This document shows, in pieces, positions 29,390 to 37,479 of a stretch of 64,000 bases of DNA. The notes below the pieces were generated by a model. It had not been told where the DNA came from. It made no database searches and saw only the letters and a program-made list of their open reading frames with translations. Position numbers and translations under genes: made by a program. The stretch is from Hydractinia symbiolongicarpus. Taxonomy: Eukaryota; Cnidaria; Hydrozoa; Anthoathecata; Hydractiniidae. The stretch's first letter is position 1, and each line of letters opens with the position of its first letter. The stretch spans positions 22,672,001 to 22,736,000 of the forward strand of contig NC_079888.1 of the NCBI RefSeq assembly GCF_029227915.1, written 5' to 3'.

Positions 29390-30560
29390 ACTGACTGGGT
29401 ACTTTCCTTGTATACTTTTAACTATACGGACCGAGTCCGGGATTTACGGGAAATCGCAGGTTTTCGTTTGCCGGCGATTAAACTTCTTTTATTCAGCGTC
29501 TCATCAAAAATGAAAACATTTTTAAAAACTACAAGTCTTATGCGTTTTAGTGGTGAAAAAATAATTTAAAAAATCGTTCTGGAAATGAGTTTAATCACAG
29601 GGTACTTTCTTTGTATACATTCGACTATACGGGCCAAGCCCGGGATTTACGGGAAATCGCGGGTTTTCGTTCTCCCGCGATTAAACCTCTTTCATTAAGC
29701 GTCTCATCAAAAATGAAACCATTTTTGAAAACTACAAGTCTTATGCGTTTTAGTGGTGAAAAAAAAATTTAAAAAATCGTTCGGGAAAGGAGTTTACTCC
29801 CTGGGTACTTTCTTTGTATACATTCGACTATACGGGCCAAGCCCCGGATTTACAGGAAAACGCGGATTTCGTTTGCCGGCGATTAAACCTCTTTCATTAA
29901 GCGTCTCATCAAAAATGAAAACATATTTGAAAACTACAAGTCTCATGCGTTTTAGTGGTGAAAAAAAAATTAAAAAATCGTTCGGGAAATGCGTTTACTC
30001 CCTGGGTACTTTCTTTGTATACATTCGACTATACGGCCAAGCCCCGGATTTACGGGAAAACGCGGGATTTCGTTTGCCGGCGATTAAACCTCTTTCATTA
30101 AGCGTCTCATCAAAAATGAAAACATTTTTGAAAACTACAAGTCTCATGCGTTTTAGTGGTGAAAAAATAATTTAAAAAATCGTTCGGGAAATGAGTTTAC
30201 TCCCTGGGTACTTCCTTTGTATACTTTTGACTATACGGGCCGAGTCCGGGATTTACGGGAAATCGCGGATTTTCGTATGCTGGCGATTAAACTTCTTTTA
30301 TTCAGCGTCCCATAAAATATGAAAATATTTTTGAAAACTACAAGTCTCATGCGTTTAGTGGTAAAAAAATAATATAAAAAATCGTTCGGGAAATGAGTTT
30401 ACTCCCTGGGTACTTTCTTTGTATACTTTTGACTATACGGGCCAAGCCCGGGATTTACGGGAAATCGCGAGTTTTCGTTTGCCGGCGATTAAACTGCTTT
30501 TATTCAGCGTCTCATCAAAAAGGAAAACATTTTTGAAAATTACAAGTCTCATGCGTTTTA
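29390..30560 (+). repeat. Distant duplicate of about 21.69-22.86 kb (offset about 7.7 kb)
   Basis: Both stretches start at a CTGACTGGGTACTTTCC monomer (21692 and 29392). They continue through a TTAATCACAGGG monomer, CTCTTTCATTAAG/ACATATTTG monomers and a CCCATCAAATATG monomer in the same order. Small indels separate them; one in the copy near 29.8-30.0 kb lengthens the incidental open frame there. Confidence 0.6.
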
Positions 30561-31399
30561 GTGGTCAAAAAATAATTTAAAAAATCGTTCGGGAAATGAG
30601 TTTACTCCCTGGGTACTTTCTTTGTATACATTCGACTATACGGCCAAGCACCGGATTTACGGGAAAACGCGGGATTTCGTTTGCCGGCGATTAAACCTCT
30701 TTCATTAAGCGTCTCATCAAAAATGAAAACATTTTTGAAAACTACAAGTCTCATGCGTTTTAGTGGTCAAAAAATAATTTAAAAAATCGTTCTGGAAATT
30801 AGTTTACTCACAGGGTACTTTCTTTGTATACATTCGACTATACATGCCAAGCCCGGGATTTACGGGAAATCGCGGGTTTTCGTTTGTCGGCGATTAAACT
30901 GCTTTTATTCAGCGTCTCATCAAAAATGAAAACGTTCTTGAAAACTACAAGTCTCATGCGTTTTAGTGGTGAAATAAGAATTTAAGAAATCGTTTGGGAA
31001 ATGAGTTTACTCCCTGGGTACTTTCTTTGTATACTTTTGACTATACGGGCCGAGTACGAAATTTACGGGAAATCGCAGGTTTTCGTTTGCCGGCGATTAA
31101 ACTTCTTTTATTCAGCGTCTCATCAAAAATGAAAACATTTTTGAAAACTACAAGTCTCATGCGTTTTAGTGGTGAAAAAATAATTTAAAAAATCGTTCGG
31201 GAAATGAGTTTACACCCTGGGTACTTTCTTTGTATACTTTTGACTATACGGGCCGAGTCCGGGATTTACGGGAAATCGCAGGTTTTCGTTTGCCGGCGAT
31301 TAAACTTCTTTTATTCAGCGTCTCATCAAAAATGAAAACATTTTTGAAAACTACAAGTCTCATACGTTTTAGTGGTGAAAAAATAATTGAAAAATTCGT

Positions 31400-32210
31400 T
31401 CGGGAAATGAGTTTACTCACAGGGTACTTTCTTTGTATACATTCGACTATACGTGCCAAGCCCGGGATTTACGGGAAATCGTGGGTTTTCGTTTGCCGGC
31501 GATTAAACTGCTTTTATTCAGCGTCACATCAAAAATGAAAACATTCTTGAAAACTACAAGTCTCATGCGTTTTAGTGGTGAAATAATAATTTAAGAAATC
31601 GTTTGGGAAATGAGTTTACTCCCTAGGTACTTTCTTTGTATACTTTTGACTATACGGGCTGAGTACGGGATTTACGGGAAATTGCAGGTTTTCGTTTGCC
31701 CGCGATTAAACTTCTTTTATTCAGCGTCTCATCAAAAATAAAAACATTTTTGAAAACTACAAGTCTCATGCGTTTTAGTGGTGAAAAAATAATTAAAAAA
31801 ATCGTTCGGGAAATGAGTTTACACCCCGGGTACTTTCTTTGTATACTTTTGACTATACGGGCCGAGTCCGGGATTTACGGGAAATCGCAGGTTTTCGTTT
31901 GCCGGCGATTAAACTTCTTTTATTCAGCGTCTCATCAAAAATGAAAACATTTTTGAAAACTACAAGTCTCATACGTTTTAGTGGTGAAAAAATAATTTCA
32001 AAATTCGTTCGGGAAATGAGTTTACTGACTGGGTACTTTCCTTGTATACTTTTAACTATACGGACCGAGTCCGGGATTTACGGTAAAATCGCAGGTTTTT
32101 GTTTGCCGGCGATTAAACTTCTTTTATTCAACGTCTCATCAAAAATGAAAACATTTTTAAAAACTACAAGTCTTATGCGTTTTAGTGGTGAAAAAATAAT
32201 TTAAAAAATC
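31400..32210 (+). repeat. Distant duplicate of about 7.02-7.83 kb (offset 24,379 bp)
   Basis: The two stretches share CCCTAGGTAC, AATTGCAGG, a TAATTAAAAAAATCG variant and the one-base-longer GTAAAATCGCAGG (7704 and 32083) in the same order and spacing. This is the longest-range copy seen in the window. Confidence 0.7.
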
Positions 32211-32732
32211 GTTCTGGAAATGAGTTTACTCACAGGGTGCTTTGTTTGTATACATTCGACTATACGGGCCAAGCCCGGGATTTACGGGAAATCGCGGGTT
32301 TTCGTTCTCCCGCGATTAAACCTCTTTCATTAAGCGTCTCATCAAAAATGAAAACATTTTTGAAAACTACAAGTCTCATGCGTTTTAGTGGTGAAAAAAA
32401 AATTTAAAAAATCGTTCGGGAAATGAGTTTACTCCCTGGGTACTTTCTTTGTATACATTCGACTATACGGGCCAAGCCCCGGATTTACGGGAAAATGCGG
32501 ATTTCGTTTGCCGGCGATTAAACCTCTTTCATTAAGCGTCTCATCAAAAATGAAAACATATTTGAAAACTACAAGTCTCATGCGTTTTAGTGGTGAAAAA
32601 AAAATTTAAAAAATCGTTCGGGAAATGAGTTTACTCCCTGGGTACTTTCTTTATATACATTCGACTATACGGGCCAAGCCCCGGATTTACGGGAAAACGC
32701 GGGATTTCGTTTGCCGGCGATTAAACCTCTTT

Positions 32733-32736
32733 CATT
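32733..32736. repeat. Target-site duplication, left copy (CATT)
   Basis: CATT immediately precedes the transposon and recurs at 37089-37092. The uninterrupted satellite reads CTCTTTCATTAAGCGTCTC, so removing the element plus one CATT restores a normal monomer exactly. Confidence 0.92.
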
Positions 32737-32755
32737 CACGGCTGTTTCAAGCGAG
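32737..32755 (+). repeat. Left terminal inverted repeat
   Basis: CACGGCTGTTTCAAGCGAG matches the reverse complement of the right end except for one substitution (T/A at position 7) and a one-base gap. Weaker similarity continues a few bases (AAATT versus CAAAT). The outermost CAC is the signature end of CMC elements and is also shared by Transib ends and RAG recombination signals. Confidence 0.88.
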
Positions 32756-33272
32756 AAATTTAGAATCAGCGCATGCGCCATTTTTAACCGTTTACGGGCT
32801 TTAAAAATGTCGCGTTAAAATCAAAACAAACATAGCATGGTCTTTATATCTATCTTGATCTTAAAGATAAAAGTTCACTGGATACAAAATATGGTTGGTT
32901 TGTCTACGTGGAAGTTTGAATCAACAACTTTCATTATTTGTTTTCGAATTTAGCAGCTGTTTACCAGAAAAAACACAACTCAAAGATGGATAACATTTTT
33001 GCTTGCATGGAGAGTATACCTAGCTTGATGGTTGAAATACACAAGTCAAGAGTTTTCCAAAGTTTGGATGAATTCTTATCGCACTCTACAATGTTGTCAG
33101 GAGGGATTTTGAAAATTTTGTGACCACTTCAATTTTTTTGGCTGAGAAATTTCAATTTCAAAATGCCCAAAGTTTGAGTATTATGAAAAGATGTTAGACG
33201 TTACTAATTGGGCAAATTGAACTTTTTAGACAGGTACGTAGCTATACAAGTAATATCTAGCTAAATATATAG
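32756..33272. other. Left subterminal non-coding region of the transposon
   Basis: About 520 bp lie between the left inverted repeat and the transposase stop codon, so this is 3'-untranslated or subterminal sequence for the minus-strand gene. It includes a 10-bp palindrome, GCGCATGCGC, at 32769-32778, a possible subterminal protein-binding site. A plus-strand open frame at 32938-33123 has no recognisable domain and is treated as chance. I see no canonical AATAAA on the minus strand. Confidence 0.6.
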
Positions 33273-33589
33273 TTAAACATTCTTTAAAAAGTTCCTTTTC
33301 TTTACTTCTGGTTTTATTCCCTGTGCTTCTGGACTTGTTGTAAGCAAATGTTGGTTCATCAGATACCGCAAACGTTCTACCGGATTTTTGACATTGCTGT
33401 ATCGGATTTTCATGTGCTTAAAATCGTGATGCAAACTTTCCCCTCCTTGTTCACCATAAAATCCAAAGCCAGCTTTCCATTTTTTTAAAAAAGGTATCAT
33501 GTGGTATTCCATCATGTGTAATTTTGGGCTGATGTTTGTATGTGGCCAAGTTAGTCGTAGATAACCCAAGAAATTTTTGATCGAAAAAT
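33273..33589 (-). CDS. Exon 6: C-terminal part with candidate catalytic Glu
   Basis: The acceptor ATATTTTAG is followed by DFSIKNFLGYLRLTW, then ISPKLHMMEYHMIPFLKKW, GFGFYGEQGGESLHHDF and NPVERLRYLM. The string K-H-M-x-E-H...P..KKW...G..GEQG.ES.H is one I recognise as the conserved C-terminal block of this invertebrate transposase family. One of its Glu residues (codon 33450-33452 or 33438-33440) is the probable third member of the DDE triad. The stop is TAA at 33273-33275. Confidence 0.83.
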
Positions 33590-33617
33590 CTAAAATATAA
33601 GTTTCTAGATAAATTTG

Positions 33618-33626
<9 letters not shown>

Positions 33627-33650
<24 letters not shown>
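33627..33650. repeat. (AT)12 microsatellite in intron 5
   Basis: About 12 AT units follow a short CT run (33618-33626), all inside the 93-bp fifth intron (33682-33590). It is expected to vary in length without affecting the coding frame. Confidence 0.9.
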
Positions 33651-33682
33651 TCATCTAAATATGTTGTGATAAAATAACTAAC

Positions 33683-33872
33683 CCAAATTTGCTATTGTAT
33701 CATCATCAAGGTGATGCGAAGAATTGTAAATATTGTGACAAGCCGCAAATTTTTGAAATAGAATTTCAAACTTTTCACATTCTTCTGTAGCCTTTCCATG
33801 AATTTGATTTTTTCCCACATAAGTCTCAACAACATCTGGAATGCTTCTACATAGGATTTTTATGTTTTCGTC
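33683..33872 (-). CDS. Exon 5: short internal exon (CHNIYNSS segment)
   Basis: This exon has no ATG in frame and was found by splice and frame logic. The acceptor CACTTAG is followed by DENIKILCRSIPDVV, and the exon runs to FAACHNIYNSSHHLDDDTIANLG. It is open throughout, keeps phase 0 on entry and phase 1 on exit (TTTGG|GTTAGT), and reads as a natural continuation of HCHKMLK. Without it, exons 4 and 6 could not be joined in frame. Confidence 0.78.
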
Positions 33873-33953
33873 CTAAGTGAATCAAATTGAAATTTTTGCA
33901 AGTGTCCTCACAGACAAATCTCTAAAAAACTTATGTATATAATCTTTATATAC

Positions 33954-34439
33954 CTTTAACATTTTGTGGCAATGATTTCCAATGAAGCTTTTGCCATGGT
34001 AAGCTTGACGTTGTACGCCCAATTTATTTAACGTAACATCTAATGAGGATGCACAAAGTCCAACATTATCAGGCATTATAGTTTCATTTCTCATGTTGTC
34101 TCTTCTAATTGTGTTTGTTGTTATTGTAGATTCAAGATCATCAACAATTGGTTTGTAACGAAGTTTTATTACATCTTCATTGTCATCGCTGGATACCACT
34201 GTCCAATGAATTTCTTCCTGAAGTGACTCCAAGTTTTCCTTAGTTTGAATAATTTTTTCTTCGATCGCCAATAGTTGCTTCAGATGTTCAATATAATCGC
34301 CATAATCAGTATCAAGAGAAATGTTTGTTTTCGCAAGCTCAACAGCTATTTCTATGTCTATGGTGTTGCAAAAGTGTTCTAACATGTTAAAAATCTTCAA
34401 GTAGACGCCCAAAGTAACATGTAAACCAGGGATGGAGAC
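33954..34439 (-). CDS. Exon 4: insertion domain with coiled coil and HxH motif
   Basis: The acceptor AAATTTAG gives VSIPGLHVTLGVYLKIFNML, which continues exon 3 in phase 0. Residues 556-584 (EHLKQLLAIEEK onward) have a heptad-like pattern, probably a coiled coil. GNHCHKMLK at residues 660-668 supplies His662 and His664, the likely partner of the exon 3 CxxC. The exon ends AAG|GTATAT. Confidence 0.8.
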
Positions 34440-34527
34440 CTAAATTTAAGTTATGTATGTATATATAAATATCCTTTGAAAGAAAAGTGAGAAGTATATA
34501 ATAATCCCAAAGACCAAAGATTTGTAC

Positions 34528-34721
34528 CTGGTCGAGTGGTATACTGAAAAACATTTCTGCGATGACGTTGTTGCATTCTTTTGCTTTCAATGGATCTCGA
34601 CCAGTCTCGTTAAAACGTTCCAAATCCTCTTTCAAATTGCTTAATGTCCTGGGCCCATAACAAGTGTCTCGTGTGTTCATTTGTTCAGATGTAATTAAAC
34701 ACCAAAGACAGCTGTGACGAC
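34528..34721 (-). CDS. Exon 3: CxxC segment after the second Asp
   Basis: The acceptor TTAG joins in phase 1 to restore GANGRHSCLWC, giving Cys446-x2-Cys449. It continues through PRTLSNLKEDLERF and NNVIAEMFFSIPLDQ, and ends at CAG|GTACAAATC. A CxxC pair shortly after the second catalytic Asp, matched later by a His motif, is a reported common feature of the insertion domain in RAG1/Transib, hAT and CMC transposases. Assignment here is inference from position. Confidence 0.8.
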
Positions 34722-34940
34722 CTAACATTTAAAAAGTATTATGCATATAAATTTTGATTTATTCCACCTTTAGGGTAGAAAAAAAATGCTTTGTGCCAGT
34801 ATTTTCGCGAATGGCAAACTCTCAAAATCATATAATTAAAATTTTTACACTAAAGGTTGGATTCATACAATAAATTTTTTGTCATTATATTGAAATGTTT
34901 GAATATATCTGATGTTTTTTAAAAAACTTTCTCAACCTAC

Positions 34941-35728
34941 CATTTGCTCCTGTTAGCCCGTACATGGCACAAAGAAATTCATAATCCCCATAGAGAAAAA
35001 CACGCACAATTTTTTTTCCCATTTCAGTGTTTGCAACATTCTTATCTGCGCTTTGAATCGATCCAAACAAAGTCGAAGGTTAAACAAGCGATCCTTAGCT
35101 TCGAAGATGCTAAAAACAACAGTGTTTTCCTTTTTGTTTGGGTTTCTAACATTAGCTATTTGATATGCCATTTTAAATGTTGTATCACCATGATCACCAC
35201 CAATTTTAAGATGAACCTCTCCTTCAGGAATAAAGCTAGGAGTAAATATTTGGTTGTGCAACTTTAGGGTATTTAATCTCTGTAGTATATGACCAACAAC
35301 ATTGTAAAGATAAACCCAAGGCTTTGGGACAATAGATATTCTCTTGCTGCCCTTGACCTTAACATGAAGTGGTGCTAACTCTGCTTGCAATCCTTTCTGT
35401 ACCCAATTGTTTGCTGTTTCTCGTACAATTTTTTCGGATGCCATTTTGATGTCAAATGTTCGCAAACATCTTGAAATTTCTCTCATTTGGTTCCAGGGTA
35501 AATTGACTTCATTGCAGCTACATGATCAGGTGATATTATAGTCCGATTTCCCCATTTGGTCATGATCTCTTGCCTACTTTCAGCTCCGATTCCTTTTATA
35601 ATTGAGGCTGTTTGAGCAACAAAAGCATCTTCAGTATCACCAGATACCAATTCAATTATATTTTTAGCTCTCTTGCTTCGGTAAAGCAAATTTTTACGTG
35701 GTATTGTTATTGGTGTTAGGGTCAAAGG
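34941..35728 (-). CDS. Exon 2: transposase core with both candidate catalytic Asp residues, frameshifted twice
   Basis: The acceptor ATTTTAG precedes PLTLTPITIPRKN. The frame is open to AMKS, then shifts near 35500-35510 into NLPWNQMREIS. It shifts again in the A8 run at 35010-35017, between KWEKK and IVRVFLYGDYEF. Each shift is explained by one missing base. GGDHG (Asp codon 35193-35195) and YGDYEF (Asp codon 34984-34986) lie about 70 residues apart, a spacing plausible for the first two acidic residues of an RNase H-like DDE core. The exon ends AATG|GTAGGT in phase 1. Confidence 0.82.
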
Positions 35729-36111
35729 CTAAAATACATAGATTTGTTATTTATGTGATTAAACTTTTTGAGCCTAAAAATTTTGAGCTGACCTTTTGCG
35801 AATTGGCAAAGTGATAATTTTTCGCGATATAAACTTTTACAAATGTCTAACTAGGATGTATAGTAATTGTAATTTTGAGATTTAGTTTAAGTTGATTAAT
35901 TCTCGCAAATATTAATTTTCTTGAATTTTATCCATTTTATTCGCAGAAATTTATCAACAAGGTAAATCTAATAATTTTAAATTTATATAACTATACTTAT
36001 TGCAAATATATATATACGAGACATTGTTATAATTTGTTTAATTTCAAAATTTTGAGAAACACTGTTATTATCCTGAAAACAATTTTTTTTTTGCAAACAC
36101 AATGTACAAAC
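35729..36111 (-). other. Intron 1 of the transposase gene (383 bp)
   Basis: This is an AT-rich GT-AG intron, the longest of the five. At 35794-35826 it holds TTTTGCGAATTGGCAAA and then TTTTTCGCGA, with GCGAA and TTCGC as short inverted arms. A related string, TTTTCGCGAATGGCAAA, occurs in intron 2 at 34802-34818. I see no coding potential beyond read-through of exon 1. Confidence 0.75.
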
Positions 36112-36645
36112 CTGTGGCCCTTTGCCGGACAACTGAACTGTATTATTTTTCAGTTTAGACTGTTTCATCTTAATACCAAATACGTGTGATACCAGTTTTT
36201 CAACATGTGGAGGAACTGTTTTTGAAGGGGTTAGTTGTAGGATGTCTGCGGCTTTAATAATGTTGTTGTCGCTTTCTTCGTGCAAACGTTTTCTCGGTCT
36301 GCCTGAATGTACTTTTTTAACAGGTCTCCCACCCTTTGCTTGCTGTACAATCTTCTGGCATGATTTACAATTTTCAAGAGAATGTGGAGTCCACTCTACA
36401 CATTTTAATTGTATTGTGTTTCTTCGGTTTTTGGCATTTTGTACGCAGCAATAGCACTTATTGCAAAATTTTGGTGGGTGTATACCCGACACATCTGTAC
36501 CAAAATTAATGTTTAATATAGATGTTAGACGATTTGAATGTTCAGCCACTTTATAAGTACTTTTTCCAGTGAGTGTACACCCACATATTCTACAAAGTCT
36601 CTCAATAGACTTTGAATGTCCATAACTTTCATCAAGGTCAGCCAT
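36112..36645 (-). CDS. Exon 1: RAG1 N-terminal-like zinc region with GRP motifs
   Basis: The exon encodes 178 codons and ends in phase 0 at CAG|GTTTGT. Candidate zinc ligands are C18 and C21 (LCRICG), H56 with C61 and C64 (DVSGIHPPKFCNKC), and H88 with C93 and C96 (EWTPHSLENCKSC). This order and the IHP..FC..C and W.PH....C..C strings are the pattern I recognise from the N-terminal region of vertebrate RAG1. Residues 104-120 hold KGGRP and SGRPRKR, basic GRP motifs of the AT-hook kind; RAG1 has a GGRPR motif in its nonamer-binding domain. The domain probably contributes zinc-dependent folding, dimerisation or DNA binding. Homology is judged by eye. Confidence 0.85.
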
Positions 36646-37068
36646 TTTTATAAAAAAAAATCACTAAAGTTTAGGCGAATACATCTTCATAACAAAAAAT
36701 GAAGTGTTATTGGTATTTTCCACAAAGCAAAAGTAGCTATTAAATAAACTGTGGCTAGTAGTATGGACCTTTAAAAAACTCTTGATTGGCCTGTGCACGT
36801 TCTTGAGTGATAGGTGAAAATATACGATTTTACAAGTACCCTCAGTTCAGCTAGCTATTTCAAGCGCGTTTGAAAGTTTTGTGGTTTAAAAGTTAAATAC
36901 ACGAGTAGTCAGGTCCCTATTAAAGCAAATTCAAACTATTTTATTCATCGAAGATAAGAAATACAAGCAAAAAGGACTTTGAGTTAAGTGTAAATATTCA
37001 TGATGTTTTTGTTTACATATTTCCCGAACTCGCCCGAGACCTCTTCGAAACGCCTAATTTCCGATTTG
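36646..37068. other. Right subterminal region and presumed transposase promoter
   Basis: About 420 bp lie between the transposase ATG and the right inverted repeat, and must contain the promoter of the minus-strand gene. It is AT-rich with TATA-like strings (for example the minus-strand TATATTTT near 36820), but none can be singled out. No ORF or RNA gene is visible. Confidence 0.5.
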
Positions 37069-37088
37069 CTCGCTTTGAAACTGCCGTG
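37069..37088 (-). repeat. Right terminal inverted repeat
   Basis: On the minus strand it reads CACGGCAGTTTCAAAGCGAG, matching the left end with one substitution and one extra A. The ends differ enough that they are either naturally asymmetric or have diverged since insertion. Confidence 0.88.
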
Positions 37089-37092
37089 CATT
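37089..37092. repeat. Target-site duplication, right copy (CATT)
   Basis: CATT directly follows the element and is continued by AAGCGTCTCATC, the rest of the interrupted CTCTTTCATTAAGCG-type monomer. Confidence 0.92.
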
Positions 37093-37479
37093 AAGCGTCT
37101 CATCAAAAATGAAAACATTTTTGAAAACTACAAGTCTCATGCGTTTTAGTGGTGAAAAAATAATTTAAAAAATCGTTCGGGAAATGAGTTTACTCCTTGG
37201 GTGTTTTCTTTGTATACATTCGACTATACGGGCCGAGTCCGAGATTTACGGGAAATCGCGGATTTTCGTTTGCCGGCGATTAAACTTCTTTTATTCAGCG
37301 TCCCATCAAATATGAAAATATTTTTGAAAACTACAAGTCTCATGCGTTTAATGGTAAAAAAATAATATAAAAAATCGTTCGGGAAATGAGTTTACTACCT
37401 GGGTACTTTCTTTGTATACTTTTGACTATACGGGCCAAGCCGGGATTTATGGGAAATCGCGGGTTTTCGTTTGCCGGCG

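Larger units (their letters stand above)
1..32736 (+). repeat. Left satellite array, ~203-bp monomer, about 160 tandem copies
   Basis: This is an uninterrupted head-to-tail array of one monomer of about 203 bp. The opening motif at position 1 recurs at 204, and so on. All copies keep the same orientation. Landmarks in each monomer are GTATAC-TTTTGACTATAC, CCGGGATTTACGGGAAATCG, TTGCCGGCGATTAAAC, GCGTCTCATC, ACTACAAGTCTCATGCG and a terminal A/T-rich stretch before TCGTTCGGGAAATGAG. Several monomer types are interleaved: a CCCATCAAATATG type with a one-base-shorter GCGTTTAGTGG; a CCTCTTTCATTAAGCG type with AAAACGCGG; a CTCACAGGGTAC plus ACATTCGAC type; an ACATTCTTG type; and an AAAAAGGAAAAC type. 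No gene lies in this stretch. ORFs of 60-140 codons recur at monomer spacing with near-identical translations, so they are by-products of the repeat. The array continues past the left window edge. Confidence 0.98.
33273..36645 (-). pseudogene. RAG1-N-terminus-like zinc domain + DDE transposase, six exons, two frameshifts
   Basis: This is the transposase that would cut and insert the element by binding its ends. Reconstructed exons are 36645-36112, 35728-34941, 34721-34528, 34439-33954, 33872-33683 and 33589-33273. All five introns are GT-AG (383, 219, 88, 81 and 93 bp) and phases agree. The exons sum to 2,509 nt; with the two missing bases this is 2,511 nt, or 836 residues plus stop. The start ATG has A at -3 and G at +4. 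Conceptual domains are: residues 16-96 RAG1-like Cys/His region; 104-120 two GRP motifs; 357 (GGDHG) and 427 (YGDYEF) candidate catalytic Asp; 446-449 CxxC; 556-584 predicted coiled coil; 662-664 HxH; 778 or 782 (GEQGGES) candidate catalytic Glu. Frameshifts lie near 35505 and in an A8 run at 35010-35017. Both are single-base losses, so decay or assembly error are alternatives. Confidence 0.85.
32737..37088 (-). mobile_element. Chapaev-like (CMC) / N-RAG-TP-type DNA transposon, 4,352 bp
   Basis: This cut-and-paste DNA transposon is inserted in a satellite monomer. The ends are imperfect inverted repeats beginning CACGGC(T/A)GTTTCAA, flanked by a perfect 4-bp CATT duplication. Inside is a single minus-strand spliced gene (36645-33273). 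It encodes a RAG1-N-terminus-like zinc region joined to a DDE-type transposase. As I recall the families, CAC termini with 4-bp duplications characterise Chapaev elements, and RAG1-N-terminus-bearing transposons (N-RAG-TP) are known from molluscs and other invertebrates. The coding region carries two frameshifts, so the copy is probably non-autonomous now. It is the only non-satellite DNA in the window. Family naming below the DDE level is inference and needs a profile search. Confidence 0.88.

Noticed and set aside
32938-33123. Plus-strand 61-codon open frame in the left subterminal region of the transposon
   Set aside because: There is no ATG start at its first codon, no recognisable domain, no relation to the transposase and no splice partner seen. 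It could be chance in AT-rich DNA.
34944-35267. Plus-strand open frame opposite exon 2
   Set aside because: It is antisense to a conserved transposase exon. The minus strand carries the family motifs and splice sites.
34953-35486. Two separate genes (a RAG1-like protein and a transposase) instead of one
   Set aside because: Exon 1 ends in CAG|GT, intron 1 has a good AG acceptor, the phases match, and there is no terminator or promoter signal between them.
35490-35510. A sixth intron explaining the first frame change in exon 2
   Set aside because: There is no GT/AG pair there that keeps the conserved MKS and NLPWNQ residues. A one-base loss explains it fully.
36242-36454. Plus-strand open frame opposite exon 1
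   Set aside because: It is antisense to the zinc-binding exon. Its Cys-rich look comes from the complementary sequence.
33273-36645. A true RAG1 or Transib transposase
   Set aside because: Only the N-terminal zinc/GRP part resembles RAG1. The core strings (GGDHG, YGDYEF, GEQGGES) and the 4-bp duplication do not fit RAG1/Transib, which makes 5-bp duplications.
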